Below, piece by piece: positions 53,448-62,522 of a stretch of DNA of 64,000 nt (positions are counted from its first letter, which is position 1; each line of letters starts with the position of its first letter). The translations under genes were made by a program, and so were the position numbers. The DNA is from Desulforamulus ferrireducens (GTDB taxonomy: Bacteria; Bacillota; Desulfotomaculia; Desulfotomaculales; Desulfotomaculaceae): positions 1,922,001 to 1,986,000 of the forward strand of contig NZ_CP019698.1 in NCBI RefSeq assembly GCF_002005145.1. Direction: 5' to 3'. The notes below the pieces were generated by a model. The model was not told where the DNA came from and did not search any database. It saw nothing but the letters and a program-made list of their open reading frames with translations.

Positions 53448-53486
53448 CCAAAATAATACAAACAGGGCCATTGACCCTGTTTGTAT
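53448..53486 (-). terminator. dapA terminator
   Basis: ATACAAACAGGG (53457-53467) and CCCTGTTTGTAT (53475-53486) stem, then TTATTTTGG on the minus strand. Confidence 0.8.
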
Positions 53487-53507
53487 GATGAGAAATTTAC
53501 ATCAAAA

Positions 53508-54398
53508 TTATAACAACTCCAGGCTTTGCATCAAGTTTTTAATTGAGTCAACTTCAGCCGCGGTGGCCTCAACCAGGGGCAACCGCACACTGCCCACCGC
53601 TATCCCCTTGAGGTTTAACGCGGTCTTAACAGGCACGGGGTTGGTGGTGATAAATAGCCCTTTAAACAGAGGGAATAATCTCTTGTGTAAATTAGCAGCT
53701 AAAGTGGTATTGCCTGAGGAAAAAGCGTCAATCATCTCCTGTATCTGCTTACCGGCTACGTGGGAGGCCACGCTGATAATACCCTTAGCCCCCAGCGACA
53801 GCATAGGCAAGGTCATGGAATCATCCCCGCTGTAAATAGCAAAATCCTCCGGTAAGAGCCTCTTGAGTTCCGAAACTTGATCGATGCTGCCTGCTGCTTC
53901 CTTAATGGCCACTATGTTAGGTACATCTTCGGCCAGTCTTTTTACCGTTGTCGGTAAAACATTAATACCGGTACGACCGGGGATGTTGTAAAGGACCACA
54001 GGCAAAGAGGTGCTTTCTGCGATGGCTTTAAAATGCCTGTACAGTCCCTCCTGGGAAGGCTTGTTGTAATAGGGTGCCACCAGCATAACCCCATCACAGC
54101 CTACTTTTTCGGCTTCCTTGGTTAAAGCAATACTGCTGGCAGTATCATAACTACCGGTACCGGCTACTACCGCTGCCTTTCCCCCTACTTCTTCCACCAC
54201 TGCCTTAAATAAGGCAATCTTTTCTTCCTTAGCCAGAGTTGGCGATTCTCCAGTGGTGCCACAAACTACCAGTCCATCTGAGCCATTTTCTACTAAATAC
54301 CGAGCTAGCTTTTTCGCTTGGTTGTAATTAACGGACAGGTCGGCATTAAATGGAGTGACCATGGCAGTTAACACTCGTCCGAAATCAACCGCTGCCAT
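53508..54398 (-). CDS. dapA: 4-hydroxy-tetrahydrodipicolinate synthase
   Basis: A 296-residue DapA condensing pyruvate with aspartate semialdehyde. GTTGESPTL, the tyrosine of YNIPGRTG (about 133) and the Schiff-base lysine of VAIKEAAG (about 161) are in place. The ATG at 54398 opens [17 protein letters not shown]. It is the last gene of the dpaA-dpaB-asd-dapG-dapA row, giving the precursor shared by lysine, peptidoglycan and dipicolinate. Confidence 0.97.
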   Translation of the reverse strand: MAAVDFGRVLTAMVTPFNADLSVNYNQAKKLARYLVENGSDGLVVCGTTGESPTLAKEEKIALFKAVVEEVGGKAAVVAGTGSYDTASSIALTKEAEKVGCDGVMLVAPYYNKPSQEGLYRHFKAIAESTSLPVVLYNIPGRTGINVLPTTVKRLAEDVPNIVAIKEAAGSIDQVSELKRLLPEDFAIYSGDDSMTLPMLSLGAKGIISVASHVAGKQIQEMIDAFSSGNTTLAANLHKRLFPLFKGLFITTNPVPVKTALNLKGIAVGSVRLPLVEATAAEVDSIKNLMQSLELL

Positions 54399-54448
54399 TG
54401 ACTTTCACCATCCTTTTTTATTCTTCCACCGTTTATAATCAATGGAGT

Positions 54449-55672
54449 TTATCGCTGTCCCAATTTAAACTTACGATGCAAGGCTCTAATGGCCTTTTTC
54501 ATATCATCCTTCTCTACCAACACCCAGATGGTGGTATGGGAGTCTGCAGACTGCAATATTTCTACCCCTTCCTCAGTTAGAGCCTGGACAATACGTGCCA
54601 TCACACCCGGCACCCCGGTAATGCCTGCCCCCACTGTTGATACTTTAGCACAGTTAGAGCGTACCTGAGGTGTAATCCCCAAGTTTTCCAGAACAGCCAA
54701 AGCCTTTTTAGCCACTTCATCCTTTACCGTAAACATAATTAACTCAGGACTGACATTAATAAAATCCACGCTAATGTCAGCCAGAGCCAGTGCCCGGAAA
54801 ACACGTAGGGCCAGATGTTCTACATCCACTTCCTGGACCTGAATTTTGAGCTGGGTAACTCCTGCCACATGGGTAACCCCACAGGCTAACCGATCTCTGG
54901 TAATGTCTATGGTTCCATACACCCCATGGTGACTGGTTACCAGTGTACCGGTTTTGTCAGAAAAGGTAGAACGTACCCGGATGGGGATATTACTCTGCAT
55001 AGCAATTTCCACTGCCCTGGGATGAATTACTTTAGCACCTTCGTGGGCCAATTGGCAAATTTCATTGTAGGTAACTGTATCTAGTATGCGTGCATCCTCA
55101 ACAATGCGCGGATCTGCAGTCATAATACCTTCCACATCAGTATAGATATCAATGCATTCTGCGTTGAGAGCTACTCCCAGGGCAGATGCGGTGGTATCAC
55201 TACCACCTCGCCCCAGGGTAGTAACCTCGCCGTCTTCACTTATGCCCTGAAAACCAGTGACAACTACAATTTTTCCCTGTTCGGCCTGGCTAATAATATT
55301 TTTGGGGTCCACCCGGATAATCCTTGCGTCATTATGGTTATTATCGGTTATGATACCTGCCTGTGCTCCGGTGAGCAGCACTGCCTGACGACCTAGCCGG
55401 CGCAAGGTGTTGACCATGGCTACCCCGGAGATTATTTCACCGCAGGACATGAGTAAATCCATCTCCCTGGGAGGTAAATCTCGGTTGATGGCCAGGGCAA
55501 AATTTATCAGGGTATCTGTGGCATATGGTTCACCCAAGCGGCCAATGGCCGAAACCACCACCACAGGCATATAACCTTCATCTGCTGCGGCAATAATCCT
55601 GTTGGCCACATGATCTCTGGATTCCTGGGTCACTAAAGATGTACCGCCAAACTTTTGAACAAGAAATTTCAT
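54449..55672 (-). CDS. dapG: Aspartate kinase (DapG-like)
   Basis: A 407-residue aspartokinase with the N-terminal VQKFGGTSL, the catalytic domain to about 245 and two C-terminal ACT domains (about 262-330 and 343-405) that carry feedback control. In Bacillus the enzyme at this place, DapG, answers to meso-diaminopimelate. The ATG at 55672 lies one base after the asd stop, and GGAG is in the asd 3' end. Confidence 0.95.
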   Translation of the reverse strand: MKFLVQKFGGTSLVTQESRDHVANRIIAAADEGYMPVVVVSAIGRLGEPYATDTLINFALAINRDLPPREMDLLMSCGEIISGVAMVNTLRRLGRQAVLLTGAQAGIITDNNHNDARIIRVDPKNIISQAEQGKIVVVTGFQGISEDGEVTTLGRGGSDTTASALGVALNAECIDIYTDVEGIMTADPRIVEDARILDTVTYNEICQLAHEGAKVIHPRAVEIAMQSNIPIRVRSTFSDKTGTLVTSHHGVYGTIDITRDRLACGVTHVAGVTQLKIQVQEVDVEHLALRVFRALALADISVDFINVSPELIMFTVKDEVAKKALAVLENLGITPQVRSNCAKVSTVGAGITGVPGVMARIVQALTEEGVEILQSADSHTTIWVLVEKDDMKKAIRALHRKFKLGQR

Positions 55673-55673
55673 C

Positions 55674-56696
55674 TTATTTCTTCTCCATGAGGCAATCGTA
55701 TTTTAGTAATAATTCGGCAATTTGCACGGTATTGGTTGCCGCACCCTTACGAATTTGATCCCCCACTACCCACAGGTTAAGACCGTTATCGACGGTATTA
55801 TCCTCCCGAATCCGACCTACAAATACCTCATCTTTACCGGAAGTAAATAAAGGCATGGGGTAGACCTTATTGGCTACATCATCCTGGACTATTATCCCGG
55901 GAGCTTTGGCCAGGATGGCCTTGGCCTCGTCCGAGGTTAATTTGCGTTCTGTTTCAATATTGATGGATTCCGAGTGACTGCGATAAACAGGTACCCGCAC
56001 TGTGGTAGCAGTAATCTTGATCTGTTCGTCATGCATAATTTTCTGAGTTTCTTTAACCATCTTCCACTCTTCTTTAGTATAATCCATTTCTTGGAAGACA
56101 TCAATGTGAGGAATCAGGTTAAAGGCAATTTGGTGAGCAAATTTGTTAGGTGGATACTCTTGACCATCTAAAATTGCTTTCACCTGGGCTGTTAGTTCTT
56201 CGATACCTTCCTTACCTGCCCCGGAAACAGCCTGGTAGGTGGAAACCACTACCCGTTTAATACCCGCAGCATCATAAATGGGCTTTAAAGCTACCACCAT
56301 GATAATGGTAGAGCAATTGGGGTTGGCAATAATACCTTTATGCCACTTAACATCTTCTGGGTTGACCTCCGGCACCACTAAAGGAACTGCCGGATCCATC
56401 CGGTAATTACTGCTATTGTCAATAACTACACAACCACTCTCCACTGCCGCCTGGGCAAACTCCAAGCTGGCTTTACCACCGGCAAAAAGCGCGATATCCA
56501 TGCCCTTAAAGGAATCTTTGGTGGTTTCCTCTACAATATAATTACGTCCTTGAAACTGGATATTGGTTCCTGCAGACCGGGAAGTAGCACATAATTTCAA
56601 TTCATTGATGGGGAAATTACGCTCATCTAATATATTTAAAAGCTCCTGACCAACTGCTCCGGTTGCACCAACAATAACAACATTCACCTTTCTCAA
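55674..56696 (-). CDS. asd: Aspartate-semialdehyde dehydrogenase
   Basis: A 340-residue Asd reducing aspartyl phosphate. NADP-binding GATGAVGQELL, the nucleophile in NPNCSTI (about Cys129), the GAGKEGIEEL loop and VPVYRSHSESI with its histidine are visible. The TTG at 56696 follows GGAGGGGA. Operon member between dpaB and dapG. Confidence 0.97.
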   Translation of the reverse strand: MRKVNVVIVGATGAVGQELLNILDERNFPINELKLCATSRSAGTNIQFQGRNYIVEETTKDSFKGMDIALFAGGKASLEFAQAAVESGCVVIDNSSNYRMDPAVPLVVPEVNPEDVKWHKGIIANPNCSTIIMVVALKPIYDAAGIKRVVVSTYQAVSGAGKEGIEELTAQVKAILDGQEYPPNKFAHQIAFNLIPHIDVFQEMDYTKEEWKMVKETQKIMHDEQIKITATTVRVPVYRSHSESINIETERKLTSDEAKAILAKAPGIIVQDDVANKVYPMPLFTSGKDEVFVGRIREDNTVDNGLNLWVVGDQIRKGAATNTVQIAELLLKYDCLMEKK

Positions 56697-56743
56697 CTAT
56701 CTTCCCCTCCAAAAACTATTTTTTACCCCCCGGTTAGTAACCT

Positions 56744-57328
56744 TTATGGCTGGATTAAAATGGGCTGGATCTGCTTCCCTTGCAAGGCATGCAAAATGGT
56801 GTCCATTATTAAATCCATGCGACTTTTTAAAGAATTCGGTTTCCCAGTGGGGCTATCCTGACCAAATGGTACCATATAAATATTCTTGGTGTTAAGTAAT
56901 AATCCAATATTTTTTGCATTTATACCTAAACCATCATTGGTGGAGATGGCTAAAACTACCGGCCTTTGGTTTCTTAGATGTGCTTTGGCTGCCATTAACA
57001 CCGGTGAATCGGTAATGCCATTGGCCAGTTTGGCCAGGGTATTACCAGTGCAGGGGGCTATGATCACCACATCCACTAACTTCTTAGGACCCACAGGTTC
57101 TGCTCCGGTGATGGTATTAATGGGTTCCTTGCCGCAAATTTCTCTTAATTGTTGCCGCCACTTCTCGGCCGTCCCAAAATAGGTATCCATGGTATCCACA
57201 GAGTGGCTGACAATGGGGAAAACCTCTGCACCCTGATCCACTAATTCTTGAATCCTCGGCATCACTTCAGCCAGTGTACAATGGGAGCCTGTTAAAGCAA
57301 AACCAATTTTTATTCCTTGTAAACGCAT
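56744..57328 (-). CDS. dpaB: Dipicolinate synthase subunit B
   Basis: A 194-residue flavoprotein-like subunit of dipicolinate synthase, which forms the spore's dipicolinic acid from the DapA product. MRLQGIKIGFALTGSHCTL, IIAPCTGNTLAKLANGITD and LAISTNDGLG are typical. The ATG at 57328 follows GGAGGTG. It lies 14 bases after dpaA. Confidence 0.95.
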   Translation of the reverse strand: MRLQGIKIGFALTGSHCTLAEVMPRIQELVDQGAEVFPIVSHSVDTMDTYFGTAEKWRQQLREICGKEPINTITGAEPVGPKKLVDVVIIAPCTGNTLAKLANGITDSPVLMAAKAHLRNQRPVVLAISTNDGLGINAKNIGLLLNTKNIYMVPFGQDSPTGKPNSLKSRMDLIMDTILHALQGKQIQPILIQP

Positions 57329-57342
57329 ATGCCACACCTCCG

Positions 57343-58257
57343 TTAGCCATTCCGTTTTTGACCGTTCTTCTCTGCCAGTTCATTGGCTAATAGAGTAGGA
57401 ATTACCTTAGACAAAATTTGGCCGGCCGTCTTGGGAGCAACCTTACCTGGTAAGCCCGGTGCTTGCAAAGCCTTAATGCCTAATCTGGCGGCGGCTTCAA
57501 AGTCTGTACCACCCGGTGGGGAAGCAACGTCAATGATTACTGTGTCCTCTATGGCTTTACTCAAAATGCAACTGGGCAACACCAGGGCGGGGACAGTATT
57601 AAAAACTATTTCCGCTTGACCAATTTTATCCTGTAATTCTTCAAAGGTAATGGAATTCATGCCCATCTCGAAAGCTCTGGCTCGATCCGCAGCCTTTCTG
57701 GCCACCACAGTAACCCTGGCCCCCATGGCGTGTAGAAGCCTGGCAATGCTGGCACCGGTACGTCCAAAACCCAAGACAAAGGAGTTACTGTTGTGAATGG
57801 TGATGGCTGTGTTTTCCATGGCCATTTGGATAGCTCCCTCTGCTGAAGGAATAGAGTTTAAAATGGCCACCTCATCCAAGTCCAGTAATGTTATCAGCTT
57901 AACACTGCTGCGTTCAACCATCTCCCGCAGTTTGGGGCGAGCAAAACCACAAAAAACAGGCGTACCAGCAGGCAATTTTACCAGTAAAGTTTCGGACAAT
58001 ACCAAGGGCTTTTCTTCATAAACACAGTAGATGTTGCCTTTTTCCAAAATACCCGGCACAGGCAGAATGACAGCTTCCACATCAGCCAAAGCTTCTTCCA
58101 GATTTGTAAATATGGTGACATGCGGTGGATCAGACTTAACAGGTAAGCCTACCACCCGGACATGTGCCCCGAGACGAGATAAGGTGGAAGCCAGTATTAC
58201 CTCTCTGGCATCACCGCCTAGGACAGCCACCTTTATCCCTTTTAAATCTGGCTGCAT
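57343..58257 (-). CDS. dpaA: Dipicolinate synthase subunit A
   Basis: A 304-residue NAD(P)-binding subunit: an N-terminal catalytic-like domain (VAVLGGDAREVILAS) and a Rossmann domain with LGFGRTGASIARLLHAMGARV (about residues 165-185), as in SpoVFA. Made in the mother cell. The ATG at 58257 follows GGGGGAAA. It opens the dpaA-dpaB-asd-dapG-dapA series. Confidence 0.95.
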   Translation of the reverse strand: MQPDLKGIKVAVLGGDAREVILASTLSRLGAHVRVVGLPVKSDPPHVTIFTNLEEALADVEAVILPVPGILEKGNIYCVYEEKPLVLSETLLVKLPAGTPVFCGFARPKLREMVERSSVKLITLLDLDEVAILNSIPSAEGAIQMAMENTAITIHNSNSFVLGFGRTGASIARLLHAMGARVTVVARKAADRARAFEMGMNSITFEELQDKIGQAEIVFNTVPALVLPSCILSKAIEDTVIIDVASPPGGTDFEAAARLGIKALQAPGLPGKVAPKTAGQILSKVIPTLLANELAEKNGQKRNG

Positions 58258-58369
58258 ACGCTTTCCCCCTCTCTAACCCTTTACTGACACATTACATGAT
58301 ATGAGTTGGCAGAGGGGGTGGTGCTTGTCTTGTCTGGCATAACGGAGGTGTGCAAATTACCATATTCAG

Positions 58370-59167
58370 TTATTCAAAGAGCAGGTTTTCCAAACCGTAG
58401 ACCAAGTGGTTCAGGGACATGACCTTACGAACCGCCAGCAGCAAACCGGGCATATAGGATTCCCTGGAGATGGAATCATGCCTAATGGTTAAAGTTTGGC
58501 CGACACCACCCAAAATAACCTCCTGATGGGCTACAAAGCCTGGTAAGCGAACACTATGTATGCGCATGCCCTCATAGTTGCCACCCCGTGATCCTTCAAT
58601 TTTCTCAAATTCACTGGGCATACCCTGGGCCATGTTGCCTCTCACTGCAGCGATAGCTTCGGCTGTTTTAATGGCCGTGCCTGAGGGAGCATCCATCTTT
58701 TGATCATGATGTAGTTCAATAATCTCCACATGGGGAAAATACTTGGCCGCCTCAGCGGCAAATTTTATCATTAGCAAGGCGCCAATGGTAAAATTGGGAG
58801 CAATCAGGGCACCTACCTGGTTGGCAGCGGCCAACTCCCGGAACTTCTCAATTTCTTCTGAAGACATGCCAGTGGTTCCCACCACCGGTCTAACACCATT
58901 CTTGATGGCCAATTCAATATTCCCCTGTACTACACCAGGGCGAGTAAAATCTATCAATACATCAGGTTTTAGATCTTGCAAGGTCTTTTCCAGATTATCG
59001 GATACTTTAATCTCAAGATCCGCTATCCCCAGGTGAGCACCCAGAGCACTGCCAATCTCTCTGGTATCCACCGCCCCTACTAATTCCATACCCTCAGCCT
59101 TCAGTACAGCTTTACAGGATTCCTGCCCCATTCTACCGAGAGCTCCTGCCACTACTACTTTAATCAT
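58370..59167 (-). CDS. dapB: 4-hydroxy-tetrahydrodipicolinate reductase
   Basis: A 265-residue DapB. VVAGALGRMGQESC binds the nucleotide, PVVGTTGMSS and APNFTIGALL follow, and ELHHDQKMDAPSGTAIKTAEAI carries the catalytic His-His and Lys. The ATG at 59167 opens MIKVVVAG. It stands 112 bases before dpaA, so DapB and DpaAB compete for the DapA product from the same neighbourhood. Confidence 0.97.
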   Translation of the reverse strand: MIKVVVAGALGRMGQESCKAVLKAEGMELVGAVDTREIGSALGAHLGIADLEIKVSDNLEKTLQDLKPDVLIDFTRPGVVQGNIELAIKNGVRPVVGTTGMSSEEIEKFRELAAANQVGALIAPNFTIGALLMIKFAAEAAKYFPHVEIIELHHDQKMDAPSGTAIKTAEAIAAVRGNMAQGMPSEFEKIEGSRGGNYEGMRIHSVRLPGFVAHQEVILGGVGQTLTIRHDSISRESYMPGLLLAVRKVMSLNHLVYGLENLLFE

Positions 59168-59284
59168 TCTTCACACCATCCCTTTGCTAGTTTATGGCAA
59201 CAACCTATGATGCAGAATTATGCTTTATTATCCATTAACTTATTTGAACTTGTCAAGTTAATAGGAATACATATGTCCGCACAG

Positions 59285-59309
59285 GAAAAACAAAAACCCC
59301 TGCATGGGG
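59285..59309 (-). terminator. Terminator after ymxH
   Basis: CCCC(AT)GCAGGGG-type stem directly after the stop, followed by TTTTTGTTTTT on the minus strand. Confidence 0.75.
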
Positions 59310-59310
59310 G

Positions 59311-59580
59311 TCAATAGGAGTATTTATGAAGCACTGGATTACACTGATCCAACTCGACAATGATTACTTCCTCACCAATTTTTCGAATGCTATCCCAGGG
59401 TATGATCATTTGTTGTTTATCCATCCACATATTAATGAAATTAGTACGCCGGGGTAGTATGATAGAACGTATGGCTCCTGATTCTACATCAATGGTTAAA
59501 TCAGATTCACCTACCACTCCCAGACGGACTCCGTTATTGATATTAACAATTTCCTTACCAACCAGTTCACCCAGTCGCAC
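59311..59580 (-). CDS. ymxH: YlmC/YmxH-family PRC-barrel sporulation protein
   Basis: An 89-residue PRC-barrel protein (MRLGELVGKEIVNINNGVRLGVVGESDL, PWDSIRKIGEEVIIVEL). Members occur in sporulation loci of spore-formers with unknown role. The GTG at 59580 follows AGGAGGGG. It lies 11 bases after the preceding membrane protein gene. Confidence 0.87.
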   Translation of the reverse strand: MRLGELVGKEIVNINNGVRLGVVGESDLTIDVESGAIRSIILPRRTNFINMWMDKQQMIIPWDSIRKIGEEVIIVELDQCNPVLHKYSY

Positions 59581-59591
59581 GCCTTCCCCTC

Positions 59592-59939
59592 CTATCTAAA
59601 TCTATATTTTAGTCTTTTTAATCCCCGCATCAGACGATTAATAAAGGGGCTGACAATGGCCAGCACGAAGGAAATTGCCGCCATAGGCTCTACACTGACT
59701 ACCGATACACTTACCCGGGAAGGAACCTCTACTTCTAAAAAGGTGGTCAGCATCACTAAGGATAAATAAATACCCCCGGCAGTTCCTACCAACCCGGCTA
59801 AAGACTCCGAAAGGGGTGAGACTTTACTCTCGCCAATGACATCCCATTCCTTGCGGTATCTTTTTATCCTTATGCGTTCTCGTAACGATAAATAAACCAA
59901 CAAGGCCACGACAATACCTATAATAATACTGCCTACCAT
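59592..59939 (-). CDS. Small membrane protein upstream of ymxH
   Basis: A 115-residue protein with about three hydrophobic segments (residues 3-19, 47-67 and 83-101) and a basic C-terminus (LKRLKYRFR). No family recognised. The ATG at 59939 follows GGGAGGTGGG. It is probably co-transcribed with ymxH. Confidence 0.75.
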   Translation of the reverse strand: MVGSIIIGIVVALLVYLSLRERIRIKRYRKEWDVIGESKVSPLSESLAGLVGTAGGIYLSLVMLTTFLEVEVPSRVSVSVVSVEPMAAISFVLAIVSPFINRLMRGLKRLKYRFR

Positions 59940-60019
59940 TTTTACCCACCTCCCTGCTACATTTTATGAGCAAGGTGGACAAATATGCCATCAGCTTGCT
60001 TGGGAAGGCAAGGTTTTTT

Positions 60020-60246
60020 GGCTATCGGCCTTTGGTCTTAAGCCGTTGGATTATTAAATTGGCCTTCGGCCGTCGGCTTAGTTGGATTAAACCTGGCAGT
60101 GGTAGGCACTTCCCTCTGCAGTGGGGAATATAAAAAGGAGTGTTGCAACCAGCAACACTCCTTCTAAGAAGTTCAATAAGCTTAAGGCTAAAGGCCAATC
60201 ATATAAAGCCAATGGCCAAAAGCTAATGGCTAACGGCCAATAGCCT
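60020..60246 (-). repeat. Composite intergenic repeat, copy 3
   Basis: A heptamer tract (60020-60078), the conserved box in minus orientation (GGCTTAGTTGGATTAAACCTGG and CAGTGGTAGG, 60075-60107), a GGAGTGTTGC hairpin (60132-60165) and a second heptamer tract (60183-60246, units such as AGGCCAA, GGCCAAA, GGCTAAC). The hairpin lies on the other side of the box compared with copies 1 and 2. It fills the 332-base gap 59940-60271. Confidence 0.7.
60132..60165. terminator. Hairpin of repeat copy 3
   Basis: GGAGTGTTGC (60137-60146) pairs exactly with GCAACACTCC (60152-60161), with A/T flanks on both sides; it could end the M16 protease transcript. Confidence 0.65.
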
Positions 60247-60271
60247 AATACACATCAGCCTCTTTTCACAT

Positions 60272-61540
60272 CTAATCCTTCAAAGTCTCCAATACCTTCT
60301 GTAAATCGCCACAATCTGTCCAGGGGCCGATGGCCGCCATGGAGAATTTATCGGGTTGGAAGAGCATATTGGACACCCTTACGGTATCTTCTACAGTTAC
60401 TTTATTCACTTTTTCCACAATTTCTTCCGGACTGTATACCCTACCCAGGTAAAGCTCTGACTTACCTAAACGACTCATGTAAGTATTAACACTTTCCATG
60501 GACAGCAACAGGTTGCCCTTGATCTGATCCTTGGCCCGCTGCAGTTCTTCTTTGGTAACACCATTTCTTTTAATGTCCTTTATTTCCTTAAAAATCAGTT
60601 CCATGGCCCGATTAACATTTTGTTTGCTTAAGCCGGCATACACACCAAAGATACCGGTATCGTGATAGGAACTGTGGTAGGAATATACGGTATAGACCAG
60701 GCCCCGCTGTTCTCTAATCTCCTGGAACAGGCGGGAGGATAAACCTCCCCCCAGGACAGTATTTATGGTTTGGGCAATATACACATCATCATGTCCCATG
60801 GATAAACCAGGGGCGCCAATAACCATATGTACCTGTTCGGTATCCTTGCTGCGACAATTAACAAGCGCTGCAGGGGTGGGCAGGTCTGGCTGCCTTGTGA
60901 CTTGATTACCGGTTAGTTTAGCTAAAATGGGTGTTAACTTAGCCAATACCTGTTGGTGAGTAATGTTGCCGGCGACGGAAACAACTATACGATTGGGTGT
61001 ATAATGCTGTTCCATATATTTTTTGAGATCCAAGTGGTTAAAGCTGCTTACTGTTTCTGTTGTGCCTATAATTGGTCGTCCCAGGGCATGGCCGGACCAA
61101 ATTGTTTTGGCAAACATATCGTGCACCAATTCATCCGGTGCATCTTCGTACATTTTTATTTCTTCCAAAATTACATTTTTTTCTCTTTCTACATCCTGTT
61201 CGGCGATTTTAGAGTGAAACAGCATGTCTGTCAGTACATCCACTGCCAAATCGAAATGTTCATCCAACACCTTGGCATAGTAACAGGTATACTCCTTGGT
61301 GGTAAAAGCATTGAGCTGCCCACCAACAGCATCTAACTCTTCGGCAATTTGCTTGGCAGTTCTGTTTTCTGTGCCCTTAAACATCATGTGCTCTATGTAG
61401 TGGGAAATGCCTGCTGTTTCATCACTTTCATCCCGCGAGCCTACATCTACCCAAAAGCCAAGGGCGACTGAACGTACATGGGATACTTGTTGTGTTAGTA
61501 TTCTTACTCCATTTGGTAGTACTTCTTTTTGGTAAAACAT
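60272..61540 (-). CDS. M16-family zinc peptidase (MlpA/YmxG-like)
   Basis: A 422-residue pitrilysin-type peptidase with the inverted zinc motif HYIEH (about residues 46-50) and the distal glutamate near 127, and a second, inactive M16 domain (about 180-400) with GGLSSRLFQEIREQRGLVY. Homologues beside pnp process small peptides. The ATG at 61540 follows GGGGGG. Confidence 0.93.
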   Translation of the reverse strand: MFYQKEVLPNGVRILTQQVSHVRSVALGFWVDVGSRDESDETAGISHYIEHMMFKGTENRTAKQIAEELDAVGGQLNAFTTKEYTCYYAKVLDEHFDLAVDVLTDMLFHSKIAEQDVEREKNVILEEIKMYEDAPDELVHDMFAKTIWSGHALGRPIIGTTETVSSFNHLDLKKYMEQHYTPNRIVVSVAGNITHQQVLAKLTPILAKLTGNQVTRQPDLPTPAALVNCRSKDTEQVHMVIGAPGLSMGHDDVYIAQTINTVLGGGLSSRLFQEIREQRGLVYTVYSYHSSYHDTGIFGVYAGLSKQNVNRAMELIFKEIKDIKRNGVTKEELQRAKDQIKGNLLLSMESVNTYMSRLGKSELYLGRVYSPEEIVEKVNKVTVEDTVRVSNMLFQPDKFSMAAIGPWTDCGDLQKVLETLKD

Positions 61541-61679
61541 TACAACCCCCCCTGGAAACGCGATATACTATGTTTTCTCCACTGTAAAGGCAATATCCTT
61601 TTATTATACGCCTATTTATCATTATCTCGCCTAGTTTCTCTAAAATACAATGTAAGTATACCCTAATCCTGGTGATCTA

Positions 61680-62411
61680 TTATTTTTCTTTATTTTCTGG
61701 GGGCAAATCCTTAATTAGTTCACCCACTGGCACAAATTGATAGCCCTCTTGCTTAAGATGGTTGATGATTTGGGGCAAGGCTTTTACTGTCGGGGCGGTG
61801 GGGTGCATTAAAACGATGGCGCCATTGTGTGCCTTGGTAATCACTCGCTGGACAATAACTTCCGGGGCCGGTCTCTGCCAATCAATGGTATCCACACTCC
61901 ATAATATAAAGTCATAACCCTGTTCGGCAGCAGCTTTGATCACTGCGGGTCCCCTTTCTCCATAAGGAGGAGCATAGAGCTTGGGTCTTTGTTGAATACA
62001 CTCATATATTACTTGTTCAGCTTTTTGCATATCCCTTAGATTACCACTTTTGGACAGTTGGTCCGGATGGGGATGGGAGTAGCCGTGGGAGCCAATTTCA
62101 TGACCGGCAGCAAACATTTTCTTTAATAGTTCGGGAAAATCTTCCGCCCAGGTGCCCCCCACAAAGAAAGTTATCTTGATATCATTTTCCTCTAAAACCT
62201 CTAACATAGTTGGTATATATTCCTCACCCCAAAAAACATTACAGGTTAAAGCTATTTTCTTTGCTTGGTCGCTGCCTTGATAAATAGGGGCTAAAACCCG
62301 TTCATGTCTTTCCTTGGTGGCCAAGATCCCCAGGCCAATGAGGATGGCTGCTATAATGGCATAGAGAATAATCTTATACAGCGGTCCTCTGCGAATGTAC
62401 AATATTCGCAT
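61680..62411 (-). CDS. Polysaccharide deacetylase-family protein (YlxY-like) with altered first motif
   Basis: A 243-residue protein with an N-terminal transmembrane segment (about 10-30) and a NodB-homology domain. The second motif SHGYSHPH keeps both metal histidines, and APPYGERGP and DTIDWQRP are present. The first motif, normally TFDDG with the catalytic and metal-binding aspartates, reads LTCNVFWGEE, so both aspartates are missing. The start at 62411 follows AAAGGGGGA. Its place after pnp and sleB matches YlxY of Bacillus. Enzyme activity is therefore uncertain. Confidence 0.87.
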   Translation of the reverse strand: MRILYIRRGPLYKIILYAIIAAILIGLGILATKERHERVLAPIYQGSDQAKKIALTCNVFWGEEYIPTMLEVLEENDIKITFFVGGTWAEDFPELLKKMFAAGHEIGSHGYSHPHPDQLSKSGNLRDMQKAEQVIYECIQQRPKLYAPPYGERGPAVIKAAAEQGYDFILWSVDTIDWQRPAPEVIVQRVITKAHNGAIVLMHPTAPTVKALPQIINHLKQEGYQFVPVGELIKDLPPENKEK

Positions 62412-62476
62412 AATCTTTCCCCCTTTAATATTATCTTCTTTTCCCATCTCTATGCCACGGGGGAAAGAATTATTTC

Positions 62477-62517
62477 TAAAAACAGGAAAAACCCCTCATA
62501 TTGAGGAGTTTCCTGTC
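62477..62517 (-). terminator. sleB terminator
   Basis: ACAGGAAA with inner CCCCTC/GAGGAG stem and TTTCCTGT, followed by TTTTTAG on the minus strand. Confidence 0.85.
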
Positions 62518-62522
62518 AAATA

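Noticed and set aside
56697-56743. Lysine riboswitch for asd/dapG/dapA
   Set aside because: The gaps between these genes are only one to about fifty bases and the 112-base gap before dpaA shows no long conserved fold, so there is no room for a lysine aptamer.
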